From Rhizophagus irregularis (lineage: Eukaryota; Glomeromycota; Glomeromycetes; Glomerales; Glomeraceae): a stretch of DNA of 64,000 nucleotides. The DNA is taken from positions 1,922,001-1,986,000 of the forward strand of contig NC_089454.1 in NCBI RefSeq assembly GCF_026210795.1, written 5' to 3'. A program made the translations under genes and the position numbers. The notes under the pieces are model-generated. The model had not been told where the DNA came from. It ran no database searches and saw only the letters and a program-made list of their open reading frames with translations. This document shows positions 35,081 to 46,041 of this stretch, one piece after another (within the stretch, counting starts at the first letter, position 1; each line of letters starts with the position of its first letter).

Positions 35081-36930
35081 ATGCAATACTCGAATTGCCT
35101 TAACTACCAACGCGGCCACGACGTCGAAGGCTTCCAGTATTCCGGTGCTCGCTTTTTGAAGGGGCTATCGCCAGGCTGAGTTAGACTCTCAGACGCGATT
35201 CAGATAGAAAGTTCAGATCCTACTTACTATGAAAACTGGAAACCCGGTGGATGGACGTCAGGAAACCATCCAGCCAGCCTCTTTCGCTATTAGACCATTA
35301 TGATGAAGCACAACTACCGGATGACGCAGACCCTGATTATTTTGAACGATTCATAATTTATGCAAGAGATAGTCGCGACGCAGGAGGGGATGGGGAGCTA
35401 AATGATTGCCTGTATGAATGCCTAAAAAATATTTACGGCGCGTTAAAAATGCTAAGGGTAATCGAAAAGCCTGATATATCAAAGGCATTAGGTACCAATC
35501 GCGATGCTCGGCCAGTTTCATGCGTAGATGAGGTTGAACAACTCGCAGGAAGTCTCGCAATTAATATTGTGGGGCGATTACCCGAATCTCTAAGAGTAGT
35601 CAGATAGACGTGCGGCTACCATTATATCGGGAAAACCCCATTCTCACTCAGCGTTAAATCCGGAAAGGCTCACTCCAGTAAATTAGATAAAAGCGTAATT
35701 TACCCAATTTAATACCGTGAAGATGAGACCAATAATGTAGTCGCAATATACGACGGCAAAACGGTTAAGTCTTTACAATTAGAGCGATTCAAAAAAACTA
35801 AGAATTAAAGTTAACAATAAAATCGAGAAAAACCGTAAGACTGGGGTATATGAAACTCTCGAAGAAGCGTATCGAGAGAATCCACGAGGTAGAATTCCTT
35901 TCTACGAGGGAGACAAGAAGTTCGGTTTAGGAATCGACTTGCTCATCTCTTATATTTCAATTAGCACAAAGAACGGCTCTCTGGTTATTCGAACGATTAA
36001 GTGTAGGGATTCGCTTGATGATCCTCTTGACCCGATAGAAATGAGTGGTTTTAAGTGATGCAATGATGGGCGGATTAATCTGGGCAGATAACGAGTGGAA
36101 GGGCTATGGAAGACAATACGCGCAACAAGTTATGCGAGTATCAGCAATCGAACGCGAACTTTCCAATCAGACGGGGTAAATTCCAGACACTTAATGACTT
36201 TGTAGACCGCAGGGGTTATGCCTTATATGGATTATTTCGTGCTAGATTAAATGGGAATAATATTCTCTTCCGACAGAAGGGAATCTATCGTTCGTATTCG
36301 GCACACGAGCGAGCAAAAAAACTTGGTGCCGATAACCAGTTAATGCAGGATGGGAAGCCAGATGCGTTGATATATGATAGAGAAGCGAGTCCCTGGAACT
36401 GTAATATTCGGTGAGTATGTACACTTCCTCTTCAAAATTAAAAACCAGGTGGCATAGCTGGCCGCGTGGCAAGCGAGTCCTCGACACATTATGGGGAGCA
36501 TTATGCCAGAGGAAGCGTAATTACAAGGCCATTTCCTTGCCCAGATCAAGCAGAGACCCATTTACATTTCCAGAGGGCCATACGAACGACTCTATCATAC
36601 CAGTAGGATCTGACCAGTGGCGATTCCAGTTTACAAACCCGGGTAATCCCTTCAAAGGTGAGTATCCAGGATCGCCCCATTCTTATTAGCACGTGGTCGC
36701 AAAATCACATCGAGAGCAATTCAACCCAAGTACGAGGATAAAGTACGGCGTATCCATACAGACGGATTTATTTTGAAGAACAGCCAGATAGCCCCGCGCT
36801 TTTCACTTGTTCAGAGAATGCAGATACGACTCTAAAGACTTTGAAGTTTGAAACCGCGGGATACTGCCATGTGAAAAATGCGAAGCAAGGTTATCTGGAC
36901 GTGATTCTTAGGAATAGAGTATGTATATTT
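35081..36930 (+). pseudogene. Polinton-type family B DNA polymerase
   Basis: ATG at 35081. The N-terminal domain (35251-35607) contains FIIYARDSRD, NDCLYECLKN and SCVDEVEQLAGSLAINI. Then come a KTGVYETLEEAY segment (about 35850), LIWADNEWKGYGRQY (36073), where the palm motif A should follow but is scrambled, FPIRRGKFQTLNDF (about 36160), GYALYGLFRARL, KRVLDTLWGALCQR (motif B, about 36470-36510), GSDQWRFQF, IHTDGFI (motif C, about 36750) and LKTLKFETAGYCHVKN (about 36835). This order fits protein-primed PolB enzymes, which copy linear DNA from a terminal protein. The recognition rests on motif order and recall of Glomeromycotina homologues. Many frameshifts; motif A destroyed. Confidence 0.6.
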
Positions 36931-37009
36931 TTTACTGACGTATCGTGATGGCATAATTGAATAAACCTATAGGATATGTAATCTTACGAGATACCCAAAT
37001 GCAAAACAC

Positions 37010-37420
37010 CGACGGATTAGGTAGACAAGACGGCAGGGAACCACTTGGCGTGGGCTAAGCGCAATTCAGAATGCTGTGCAATATTATGAGACTTGTAGTA
37101 GAATAGGTTTTTATGCATGGCCATTCTCAAGGTCTCGTCAAGCTGTATATGCTTATATTGTGCACATTAGGAGAATAGTATCGCGACTACCAAATAGGTG
37201 GTACTGTACCTACTGTAAATCTTTTATTGATCGCGGATGGGGAGCTGACGCTTTCGTAGGATCAGCGAATTATTTACATTTATATAGTTGCCCAAAGCAT
37301 TTTAATTTCGACTATTATACTACATCATGCTGAAATGATCCAGAATGCCTTTAGGAGATATATAGAAAGAAGGAGCAATAAAGCGGCTAAGGATAATCCA
37401 GAAAGTCGCTATCCCCTGGT
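37010..37420 (+). pseudogene. Unidentified Polinton protein with a Cys/His-rich segment
   Basis: The ORF to 37333 contains WYCTYCKSFIDRGW (C-x2-C) and YSCPKHFNFDYY, a possible zinc-binding pair. It is followed, after a stop, by MIQNAFRRYIERR, an IQ-like basic helix seen in many large-virus proteins. Not assigned to a family; probably a small structural or regulatory protein. Confidence 0.35.
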
Positions 37421-37569
37421 TATATAGACCAGGCTCTCCATTGATGCAAAAGGCCGAGCGACGCTTCACTGTCTTGCAGTATCCCAAGTGTAAACCCCGA
37501 GGTTCATATTTATTTTTTCTCGTTCGAATGAACAGGTAACTGAAGATTTATATTTTTTACAAAGTACAA

Positions 37570-37920
37570 AGAATCATGTCAACATATCTTAGAATTCGCA
37601 AGCATTGTTAACGGCGCTGAAAACGGCCGTGAGGGAGGTTATTTGCGAGGCGTCGCGCATTCGATATGTTGTCTCTGTGAAAACTGTCACAAAGATTATC
37701 CGCGCAGTAAAAGATACTATAGTAATCGCATTAGTATCTGGGTTTAACCAGTTACCTCGTCCAGGACCACGTGGAAATTATGTGACGAATCCAAACGTAG
37801 GTCTCACTGTATCGTATGTGAGAAGTTCGTGGCCAGAAAACTCTTAAGGATAATGCGGCGTATACTGCTAAAATAGCAAAATCCGCAGATAAATACGAGA
37901 ATAAACAGCTCTCCTAGATA
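37570..37920 (+). pseudogene. Unidentified Polinton zinc-rich protein fragment
   Basis: Two frames contribute. One gives CCLCENCHKDYPRSKRYY and, about 30 codons later, CDESKRRSHCIVCEKF; the other is open at 37605-37847. The paired C-x2-C motifs suggest a zinc-binding protein broken by frameshifts. No closer identification. Confidence 0.35.
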
Positions 37921-38855
37921 AGCTTGAGGCACTCTTAGTGTATTATAATGCGACTAAGGACTCATCAACCGGTCCCCAAAGCGAGCTATTACTAAAAACG
38001 AGGCTGAGAAAACCTTAACTGAACTTCTTGCATAAGCGATACGTAGTCTACGATTCTGTACGAATTTAGTATATATTTTTATCCATGTGTAATAGGCGTA
38101 CAGTAATTGAAGATAGCTATAGTATAAGTAGCATACTTGTCCACATGTTGGACCGATTACCAGTAGAAATAATGGTAACATTGTCGCAAAGATCCCGGAT
38201 GCTATTGTGCAGTGAGTAAGGTAGATAGAGTGTGGTGGCAGGAAGTTATTGAGCGCTGGGGAGTGGAAAAATTATGCCAACTACGATCGGGTATGTCCGA
38301 GCTATTTGGAAAGCCATTCGAAAAGGGAATGTTGACTGGATAACGTTTGAAGATGTAAAAGACTTATAAAATGGATAGACCGCTGGGGATCAGCTTTATA
38401 TTATGGAAAATGCTTAGGAATGGGATGGTCGTGGACACAGAGAGGAAACCGCTAGAGCGTGCATTAAGTGAGCATGGAGTGGGGGAGGCGATCCTTGGGG
38501 ACTGGAAGTGGTATGAATGGAGCAAACGGGAGTAAGCATTTTGTACTTGACTTTCGTAGGAATTCTGCTGCAGAGTCGTATTTTTTAGATCCGGCCGGCA
38601 TTACCGCGTAATCCCGGATTACCGAAAAAGGAAATTTATGTTACACAAGATTACAAACGCATTTTTACCAAAAGCGATTTTTTTTTTTGTGAAACGGGTA
38701 TCGCCCAAAAAAGAAATGATCTACGTACCGCATGAAATGCGTGACACTCTACACATTTGTTAAATTATCGCGTGGCATGGCTCAATTCACATTTTACGTA
38801 ATATAATCCATGGATTTTTAAATGAATGCGTTACGAGCCCGATATCAATATTTTA
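37921..38855. other. Decayed Polinton sequence, no gene recognised
   Basis: Only short ORFs on either strand. A few formerly coding-looking pieces occur (38220-38530, W/G/E-rich), but none has a family match. Near 38640-38830 the sequence turns AT-rich, like a gene boundary. Confidence 0.35.
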
Positions 38856-38857
38856 TT

Positions 38858-39005
38858 CATCAGGTATCCTCGTGTTTCGCGACAAGGACTGACCACGTAA
38901 CCTTATCGTCAGGTATCCTCGTGTTTCGCGACGAGGACTGATGACCACGTAACACTATCGTCGGAGTAGCCATCGTGTTTCGTAATGAGGAGCGTGACGA
39001 TGTCG
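38858..39005. repeat. Three tandem hairpin repeats inside the Polinton
   Basis: Units of about 50-55 bp contain 'tcctcgtgtttcgcgacgagga' (arms tcctcg/cgagga) followed by 'ctga(tga)ccacgtaac'. Copies 1 and 2 (38860, 38909) are nearly identical. Copy 3 (38964) keeps 'cgtgtttcg' but has changed arms. They lie just upstream of the ORF at 39064. Confidence 0.75.
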
Positions 39006-39063
39006 CTTGGTTATTGTAAATTGAAGATAACAATTAGGTATGTAGACACGTACGGAAAAAGGC

Positions 39064-39640
39064 ATGTCTTTCACTTATATAACTAATCCTATAACCGGAC
39101 GTCCAATCCGTGTTGGTGGAGATACCTTTAATCGAATAGTTATGGAATCGTGATTATATCGATGGAAGACTTGTCCGTGAACAAACCGTACCGCACTCCA
39201 CGGGAACAAGCCTTAATATTTAAATACAGATACAGGACGCTATATTGACACGGTACTAGAACGTATCATAGACTGGTTGAAAGTGACTTACGAGGTAGTT
39301 GAGGACTACTACCTTGTTCATTCTGAAAGAGGAGGAGCTTATAGAGGGAAAATCTTGATGACGGCGGTTAACTTTTAATGATATACAACAAATCAGGGCC
39401 GCTATTCGGGCTGACCAAAATGAATATGATGATTTTATCTTTACAGCAAGATACGACTAACGGGACACGCTTATCCGGTCGCTAGGTCGTCCTGACTTTG
39501 GAGGACCGTACTTCGAAACACAGGAGAACGTATTGAGTTGTGTAGGGAATGTCTCGTACCTGTAAGCCCAATGACTTAACGGACAAGTTGTGCGAGGACT
39601 GCGCTTCACAATGGTCAGTCTGCTCCGGTCTCAGGTCTTC
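39064..39640 (+). pseudogene. Polinton structural-type protein with an ITNPITGRPI motif
   Basis: ATG at 39064. The first 30 codons carry YITNPITGRPIRVGGDTFNR, which resembles the short NPKTGR-type adaptor motif common in NCLDV, virophage and Polinton virion proteins (family knowledge; no search done). Downstream, in shifted frames, IIDWLKVTYEVVEDYYLVH and DDFIFTARYD are still readable. Frameshifts near 39160 and 39370. Could be a virion protein; not the double jelly-roll capsid protein as far as I can tell. Confidence 0.4.
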
Positions 39641-39763
39641 CAACAGTTGATCATGTATGCCAGTTATTTTTTTTTTCTACAAATGACAGGTATTTAAAGA
39701 TAACAATATATAAAAGATTGTGAAGGATCTTTTAAGTGAGCGAATAATCAAAGAAAGATAGCC

Positions 39764-40345
39764 ATGTCAACATCAATCGTAATAAACCAGTGTCGAAGCG
39801 TAGGTGTCTACTGCAAAAGCGGCGCTATAGAGGATTATCCAGCGTGTTGTATAGACAGATTATAAAGAAGATTGGTGACGAGAGTGAACCTTTACTGACG
39901 CCTTGGGACTTGCCAGGGATAAGTTGGTCCAGATTATTCGTCGGGCAAGTAATGTGGATTTTACGCAATTATTCACACAAAGACTGGATATGAAAATTAT
40001 GGACGGAGATTCATACGAGGATACGAGTGGGCAGGCGACTTATAGCCATTGGATGTGACGATTGGGGAAATTGCCTTATATCAGTTCTTACGGAATACAT
40101 ACGGATGGTATTGACGAACCCTTTACTACATTCTATGAGAACTATGTAAATCATGTAAGAAATCCGATGACTAAGAACTTTGCTTCTCGAGCATAGAAAT
40201 TTATTGGATTAAGAAAGCTAGGATCTTTACGGATTGACTTTGAAGGACGTAAAAAGTGCCATGATTCTTAGGACTTGAACTTCGCGAGATGGGTTGCTAA
40301 AGCAACCAGATTCTTACAAAATACTATTGATCCCTACTCGTAATG
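39764..40345 (+). pseudogene. Unidentified Polinton protein remnant
   Basis: ATG at 39764 (MSTSIVIN), followed by alternating frames. Readable pieces are LLTPWDLPGISWSRLF (about 39890), DGDSYEDTSGQATYSHW (about 40000), FTTFYENYVNH (about 40125) and LNFARWVAKATRFLQNTID (about 40275). Its position between a putative virion protein and the packaging ATPase suggests a structural role, but I recognise no fold. Confidence 0.35.
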
Positions 40346-40398
40346 CTCGACGGTCCATATGACCCTTAGAAAGATCTGTAAAAGGACCGTGCCTTCTA

Positions 40399-41500
40399 TT
40401 AATTTTTATTATCAAAAGTTTGACTAGACTTCAGGACTTCATATCGGGAGAATAACTCCTTTACGGTCTCAGATTTTGGAATTTCAGTCTTCGCGGTCCT
40501 ATCCCGTACTTTTGCTAAGAATTTTTGGAAGTCTGATCCCAGGGTTTTACCAGATAGTCCGTAGGCTTCCCGAAAGACGTACTTAATCCAGGTATCTGCG
40601 TTCTTAGCTATAATACCAGATACGAGGAGGTGTTTTCTCTCTTTAGGCGATGGATATTCCCGAGCAAACTCAATTAGCTGGGAGGACTTTTTTGCTTCAG
40701 CTACAGCTTTCTGGCCATAAGGACTAAACTTTGATCGAACTGGGTTCAAACTCGGATCGAACGGGGATTGAACTGAGTTCGAACTAGGATCGAACTGAGA
40801 TTGATCAGGTGATCGAACTGAGACTAGTATCCCATCTAACCCGAATGGATAACGGATCGCTCTTGGATCTTCTAAGATCAAATACTATAAATTCGCGTTG
40901 CAGAGTAAGGTCATCGATTACTGGAGCTAGTGACTCCGATTCTTCTGTATACTGGCGGATGATCCTCTTAGTATCGGTCAAACTTCCGTGACCTCCATGT
41001 AGGGAAATATAATTCACATTTTCACGAATAGTTTTGGGAATGGTAAAGAATCTTTGGGCCACATAAATACATGAAATATTTTTGTGTCGTCCGTGTGTAA
41101 AAAATCCAGTGATGAGATCCTGGGTTTTTTTAGGCGCATCCATCAAATCCTCGAAGATTACCACAGTAGCCTGGGTGGAGTTGAAGTCCTTAACATTTGG
41201 AATCTCACTATGGGATACTGCGGTAAACGGAATTTCTTCTTCTTTGAAAAAAATCACGTACGACTGCCCACTTCGGTTCATCGAGGTATCTGCCAACTAG
41301 AATTACCGCATCACATAATATGTACCTTTCGCCATCCTCCTTTGCCTTAACGTCTCCCGTTAACAAATTAATGATCATAGTTGTCTTACCCGCCGACTCG
41401 AACTTATACATACGGCAAGACGGAAGGCCAAACTGATGGGGCAAACTCGTCACTGCGAGTCGGTCGTGTACTCGTCCAAATTGTATACATAAAGATCCAT
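40399..41500 (-). pseudogene. A32/FtsK-HerA-type DNA packaging ATPase
   Basis: Minus strand, likely ATG at 41498-41500. After an early frameshift, MYKFESAGKTTMIINLL is the Walker A loop (about 41405-41360). TVVIFEDLMD is Walker B (about 41170), followed by HKNISCIYVAQRFF (sensor Gln) and EFIVFDLRRS (about 40890). The C-terminal part, with a DPSSNSVQSPFDPS-like repeat, then SPKERKHLLVSG and a helical end, continues in another frame to 40399. In Polintons and large DNA viruses this enzyme pumps DNA into capsids. Its presence points to a virion stage for the ancestor. Three breaks (near 41450, 41250 and 40870) inactivate it. Confidence 0.8.
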
Positions 41501-41528
41501 TTGAATTTTATTCTAATTTAGTTTAAAT

Positions 41529-42181
41529 ATGATGTCGACACCAATTGCAATTTATACTTCTTTAGAGCCTACTGGACCGCCTCCTAGGGATTTGCGTGAT
41601 ATGAATAATATACCATTAGTTGCGGTAATTAAGGATCTAACAGATTTTTTAACTGTCAGTGATCGCATGGTTGTTAATCGAGATGTACAAAATGCAAACC
41701 ATCGTCTTAAACGTGCTCTTAATTTATTAATTCGTCGCTGTAGAGAAACATACGAAGAACGCGATGTATTAAAAAGCGGAACGTGATCGATCTCGAAAAG
41801 AACGTGATGAATTACAAGATGAACTCGAGGTTCAAACGGGTTTGTTAGGTCTTACACAAGATGAGCTAAATAACGTACAAGATACTATTACTAGTTTAGA
41901 AGCTAATTTGGCTGAATTGGAACGTGAGTTTGGTGGTATGCGGACGACTAATCGTCGTCTTCAGCAGCAATATAATCTTATGAGAGGAGAACGTAATAGA
42001 GCTATAGGTGAACGTAATAGAGCTATAGGCGAGGCGTGATGCGGCACGAAATCGGCTTGTATATGCCAATAATCGGGTTCTTTTTGGAATTCGGACATTG
42101 GGACGTCTTAGGAATCGACTTTTCCAACAAATAGCCGCTCTGCAAGTATCCAAGTACAATGGTTTCGGATTAGACAATTGA
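41529..42181 (+). pseudogene. Coiled-coil protein preceding the Gag-like gene
   Basis: ATG at 41529. The N-terminal 80 residues (VAVIKDLTDFLTVSDRMVV) are followed, after a one-base break at about 41785, by a long coiled coil (ERDELQDELEVQTG, LEANLAELEREFGGM) with a doubled GERNRAI repeat (41986-42030). A second break lies at 42037, after which RNRLFQQIAALQV runs to the stop at 42181. It ends 41 nt before the Gag-like ATG in the same orientation, so it may be the N-terminal part of one larger Gag-like polyprotein. Intergenic promoter with the A32 gene: 29 nt separate the divergent starts. Confidence 0.5.
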
Positions 42182-42221
42182 ACCTTCCTCCACCTCCTCT
42201 CAACCATCCACAAAATACGAT

Positions 42222-43721
42222 ATGGCTGCCGTTGGTATAGCTGCCCCCATATTTCATGGTCGGGAAGATGAAGATCTTAATCTTTTTATTGATAACTTTT
42301 TAGGGTATATTAATACCGTTGGTATTGATCCATTGGACGATGCCGGTGCGCCTCCTGGTCGGGTGCGAGCGATGGGGGTTCTTCGTAGCTGTATGAGAGA
42401 TGAAGCGGCGAGGTGGTTTGATGCAGAACTTACTGGAAAAAATTGGGAACTCTCGAATATTCGGTTAGTGGCTACTGCAAATGGTGGAGCTGGTGCTACT
42501 CGCCGAGCGTTCAGAGCTTTTAGCTGTTCGCGAGGTTGCTAATGGATTACATGTTGGTACTTACTTACCCGAGTCTGATGCTGATGTATATTCAAGGGTT
42601 GCAGGTAATGCGGCGGTAACCGTTGGAGATGCATTTTTCCCATCACGCGCTGATATCGTTAGAACGAATTTTAAAGTTGAAGAGCAGTGGAGGCGTGCGG
42701 GCGGACGTCCTACTCATCAACCCGTTAATGGGTTGGGAAATACATGGAGGTCCATTTAATGCTGCTGTCCAGAATCAACCAATAGTCTTACAGGGGATTC
42801 TCCTGGATCAAGCATTTATGCATATGCGTACAAATTTTCCAACCGTCGTGGAAGAAAGACTTTAGATACGATTTAGTAATCTTTACCAGGAACAAGGTGA
42901 ACCTGTTCGATCTTACTATAAGCGAGTTGAGAGGGGCTGGGGATATTGTAGGATATAATCGAATTATGGTTACTGACCAGTTCTATAGAGGACTTTTGCC
43001 GGAAAACGTTATTGAAGCTTCCAGAATCGGGGCGGCGCCTCTTAATATATTAATCGATAGATTGAGTGATCTTCGAGCGACGAAAGGGTGAAATGTTCTA
43101 TGGATTACAAAGGCGTCAGGGTATTGAAAAGGCTAAAAAGAGAGGATTGGCTGGCATACTCATCCCGTGACTCCACACGAAGGTGCTGTAATACAAAGGT
43201 CGACAGACGTTATTACTCAAGAACGATTACAAGAATTGCTCGAGGCGTAAGCGAGGCTTACCAAGAATTTCCGAGAGCACAATTTAAACAATTACAAGCA
43301 TCAAGCCAGTTCGTAAACCACCGGTCTATAGACAACAGATTAAACCTGTTCGGCCAAAGCCACGGCCACGCGTTGTTCAGGATCATGGGATCCTGATTGG
43401 GATGATGGTTATGTAGATCATAATTTTGGTGATGACCCTGGTGACCCTGATGCTTTCCCTGAGTGGACTAGTGAGGATGATCAACATGTTATTGATCTTA
43501 TTATGGGATATGAGACGTCTAAAAGATTTCCAAAGAGACTTCAGAAGGCTAAAGATAGACGCGATGATCTGGAATTAGCCCGAGCAATGAGAAACCTCGA
43601 TCTTAATGATGATGCTATGGATATTGATACTAATACCGCGAGTTTTGATGACTTGAAAATTGTTCCCGATGAGGAAGGTGGTTTTTGGATTTGTGCGGTT
43701 CGAAGTACAAAAAAAAAGTAA
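42222..43721 (+). pseudogene. Retrotransposon Gag-like protein inside the Polinton
   Basis: ATG at 42222. FHGREDEDLNLFIDNF, RVRAMGVLRSCMRDEA and RWFDAEL form the typical capsid-domain pattern of Ty3-type Gag (F-G---ED---F---F; L-G-A--WF). After breaks, RTNFPTVVEER precedes the Y-KRVERGWGDI / FYRGLLPENVIEASRIG block (42890-43030), the Gag C-terminal helix set. An acidic tail with DLNDDAMDIDTN and EGGFWICAVRS ends at 43721. At least five frame changes. No zinc knuckle was found. Gag proteins form retroelement particles; what one would do in a Polinton is open. Confidence 0.6.
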
Positions 43722-43782
43722 ACTCGGATAAGGGTGTAAGTATCTCGAAACTTCTTAAATCTGTTCCAAAAAATCAGTTAAA

Positions 43783-44420
43783 ATGACTCCTATTAAGATT
43801 CCTGCAAAGAAGGTTACTAGTAGTAAGCCCACACTTATAAAAGCCGTCACCAAAAATGATTCATTAAGTTTATTAAGGTCTGCAGATTTTAGAAAATTAC
43901 TCCGCGAGATTCTTCGGGAAGAATTAAAGTCTGCTCGTAAAAGTACGGAGATTCCGGAAGACCTAGTTGAGGAAAAACAAGAAGAGGATATCAGGGAAGA
44001 TGACCCGATGGATATTGACATAGCTCGTTTGGAGAATACTAAAGATCTTTTAGCGCTGGATGGGAAGGTCAATGGGATAGCAATTCAGTGTTTAGCAGAC
44101 ACTTGTGCTAACGCGTCTTTTATTCAGAGGAAAGCCGCTGAAGAATTAGGGTTGGATATCGACAAGAGTATTACACATAACATATCCGGCGCTCCGGGTT
44201 CTGGTAGGACATTCGGCATGGTAAAAGGTGTGTCAATCAAACTAACCTGATTGTGTAATCACTCGAGAATCTCGCGGTTTTAAGCGATTACAAGCATAGG
44301 GAGATTGGATTGAGCGGACGTGTCTGAAACGTTACAATTATGATGTCCAGTGAATCACGTGAACATATCGCCCTTACTTGTAAATGGAGAAGAATGTTTT
44401 TATCCCTGATAGTTTCTGAC
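43783..44420 (+). pseudogene. Retropepsin-like aspartic protease
   Basis: ATG at 43783. A basic/acidic N-terminal region (LREILREELKSARK; EDDPMDID) precedes VNGIAIQCLADTCANASFIQ at about 44074-44130. That is the L-DTGA--S-I active site of retroviral-type proteases with Gly replaced by Cys (catalytic Asp codon at 44098). The second half, including an ITHNISGAPGSGR segment and a late 'CNGEE' piece near 44380, runs past a stop at 44250 in shifted frames. Same strand as, and 62 nt downstream of, the Gag-like gene, the order of Gag-Pro in retroelements. Confidence 0.6.
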
Positions 44421-44458
44421 GTGAATCGAGAGACAAAAAAATAGGGAATATTTATTTT

Positions 44459-45548
44459 TTATTCCCAAAATTTGCGGATTAAGGCAGGGACATCCTCCTC
44501 TAACCGGTCAGCGGGTTCCCAAGTGGCTTCGGTATCTGGGTATCGTTCCCACTTGACTAGATACTGGTCTTGCCCACCCTTGATGCGATGCCGGAGTATC
44601 GCTCGTACAAATCTTTCAGGTTGCCCCCTTACTCTTACTCAGTCGGTGGGGGATGTTCATTTTCTGGAACAATCTGCAACTCTTTTCGGGTGTACGCACA
44701 TCTGGATACACCTAGACGCCCGTGTGGTCCATCAAGAAGATACGTAGGAGGCTGTTCGGGTGAGAGGATCATTTTTTTGATGACACGGATATTGGGATTC
44801 CATCTTATGTCACCTGTACGAAATTTTCCATGGAGTTTATTCCCGAGTACTGAAATAGGTTCGTCTAACTTGACTCGGACATGTGTTCCTTCAGAGAGAA
44901 GTTCCGTCTTTTTTGACACTTTGGGTGACCCTGTCGGAATGTCCGGGGGATTTCTCTGCCAGATTTCATCTATTTTATTAACTACATCACAGAAATCTTC
45001 GACCATTCCACGGATGTCACCCCGGTCTTCAACTCCTGTGCCACCATTCGTTTTAGGAGAGGCTCCTGGATCGCTTGGATAGCTCGTTCGGCGTATGATT
45101 GCTGTTTGTGTCTTAGGCTCTCCAAACCGCATCTCATCACCCCTAGGCTGTTCAGGAAAAAATCACGTACCTGATCATTGGTGAATTCTGATCCGGAGTC
45201 TGTTTCTATTCGATGTGTTGGTGGCTTAATGCGATTTCTTCTGTAGATTTTGACAAACCCGTTTAGAACTCTATTTGCGGTTTTATCCTTTAGGGGCTCT
45301 GCGTCGACTCGTTTACCCGCGACTTCTACCACTACGAGGAAATAGTGGAATCCTTTGGGGTCAACTGGCATCTCTGCGAGATCTGCCTGATGCGTCGCAT
45401 TTGGTTTCCATACAACTACTCGTGAACGCTCTGATGACTTTTCCTTTAGGGGCTTTTTGTATAGGTTGTAGTGCTCCTCACCTTTTAGAATTCGTGCTGG
45501 TACTCCGGAGAGATTGTAGTATTTGTAGTAATTCTCTAATTGCGACAT
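44459..45548 (-). pseudogene. Retroviral-type integrase with a C-terminal chromodomain
   Basis: Minus strand; the first ATG is at 45546-45548 (an upstream TTG frame extends to 45584). The catalytic core is well kept: THQADLAEMP (Asp 1), HRIETDSGSEFTNDQ (Asp 2) and QQSYAERAIQAIQE (Glu). After a frame change near 45000, KTELLSEGTHVRVKLDEP and RTGDIRWNP form the SH3-like DNA-binding domain. After another change near 44640, RFVRAILRHR, DQYLVKWERYP and ATWEPADRL (44614-44462) are a canonical chromodomain. Such integrases catalyse Polinton insertion, and the chromodomain can bind histone H3 tails and steer it to heterochromatin. Confidence 0.85.
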
Positions 45549-45592
45549 ATTACGACAAATTAAAGGAAAGATTTCGGACTTCAAATCTTAAA

Positions 45593-45913
45593 ATGACACG
45601 ATTTTACTGCCTAAAGTGTAAGAAGGAAACCGAGACTGCTAGTGAAATACAAGATATGACCACAAATGGGCGTTACCGGCTGCATGGTGATTGCACAGTT
45701 TGTGGGATGCATAAGAATACTTTTACTGGGATAGACTGGGTTATCAAAAAGAAAACCAAGGAGAAGAAAAAAGAAACTGCGGCTAAAAGACATCAGACGG
45801 CGTACAATCGGCAATGCAAAAAACTCGGGCAGAAAATCTTAGATTCTGATGACACGTGTAAGCAGTGTATTGATAAATGCCTTAAGGAGGCAAAAAAGAG
45901 GAAGACGGATTAG
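45593..45913 (+). CDS. Small zinc-ribbon protein (DUF5679-like), intact
   Basis: 106 residues, ATG at 45593, no break. The N-terminus has FYCLKCKKETE...TTNGRYRLHGDCTVCGMHKNT: C-x2-C then, 20-odd residues later, C-x2-C. This is the arrangement of the DUF5679 zinc ribbon found in large DNA viruses and Polinton-like elements (family knowledge). A Lys-rich middle (KKKTKEKKKET) and a C-terminal CKQCIDKCLKEAKK follow. It starts 45 nt from the divergent integrase ATG, so a shared promoter is likely. Probably nucleic-acid binding. It is the only Polinton gene with both a clear family signature and an uninterrupted frame. Confidence 0.6.
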   Translation: MTRFYCLKCKKETETASEIQDMTTNGRYRLHGDCTVCGMHKNTFTGIDWVIKKKTKEKKKETAAKRHQTAYNRQCKKLGQKILDSDDTCKQCIDKCLKEAKKRKTD

Positions 45914-46041
45914 TACCGCCTTTTAAAAGTATTCCTCATCATCTGAGTCATCGAGAGATACCTTTCCATCATCTGATTCATCATCCGAGTCGTCAGGAGT
46001 GCGACCTTCCTTAAGCAATTGGATGTTGTACGTTATTTGAG

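Noticed and set aside
38900-38960. CTGATGA next to a hairpin, as in a hammerhead ribozyme
   Set aside because: No GAAA core half or cleavage-site triplet in the right place on either strand. The stem is a simple hairpin repeated three times.
41082-41350. Plus-strand ORFs opposite the ATPase
   Set aside because: Antisense of Walker B and its surroundings.
44472-45082. Plus-strand ORFs of 91 and 170 residues
   Set aside because: Antisense of the integrase C-terminus and chromodomain.
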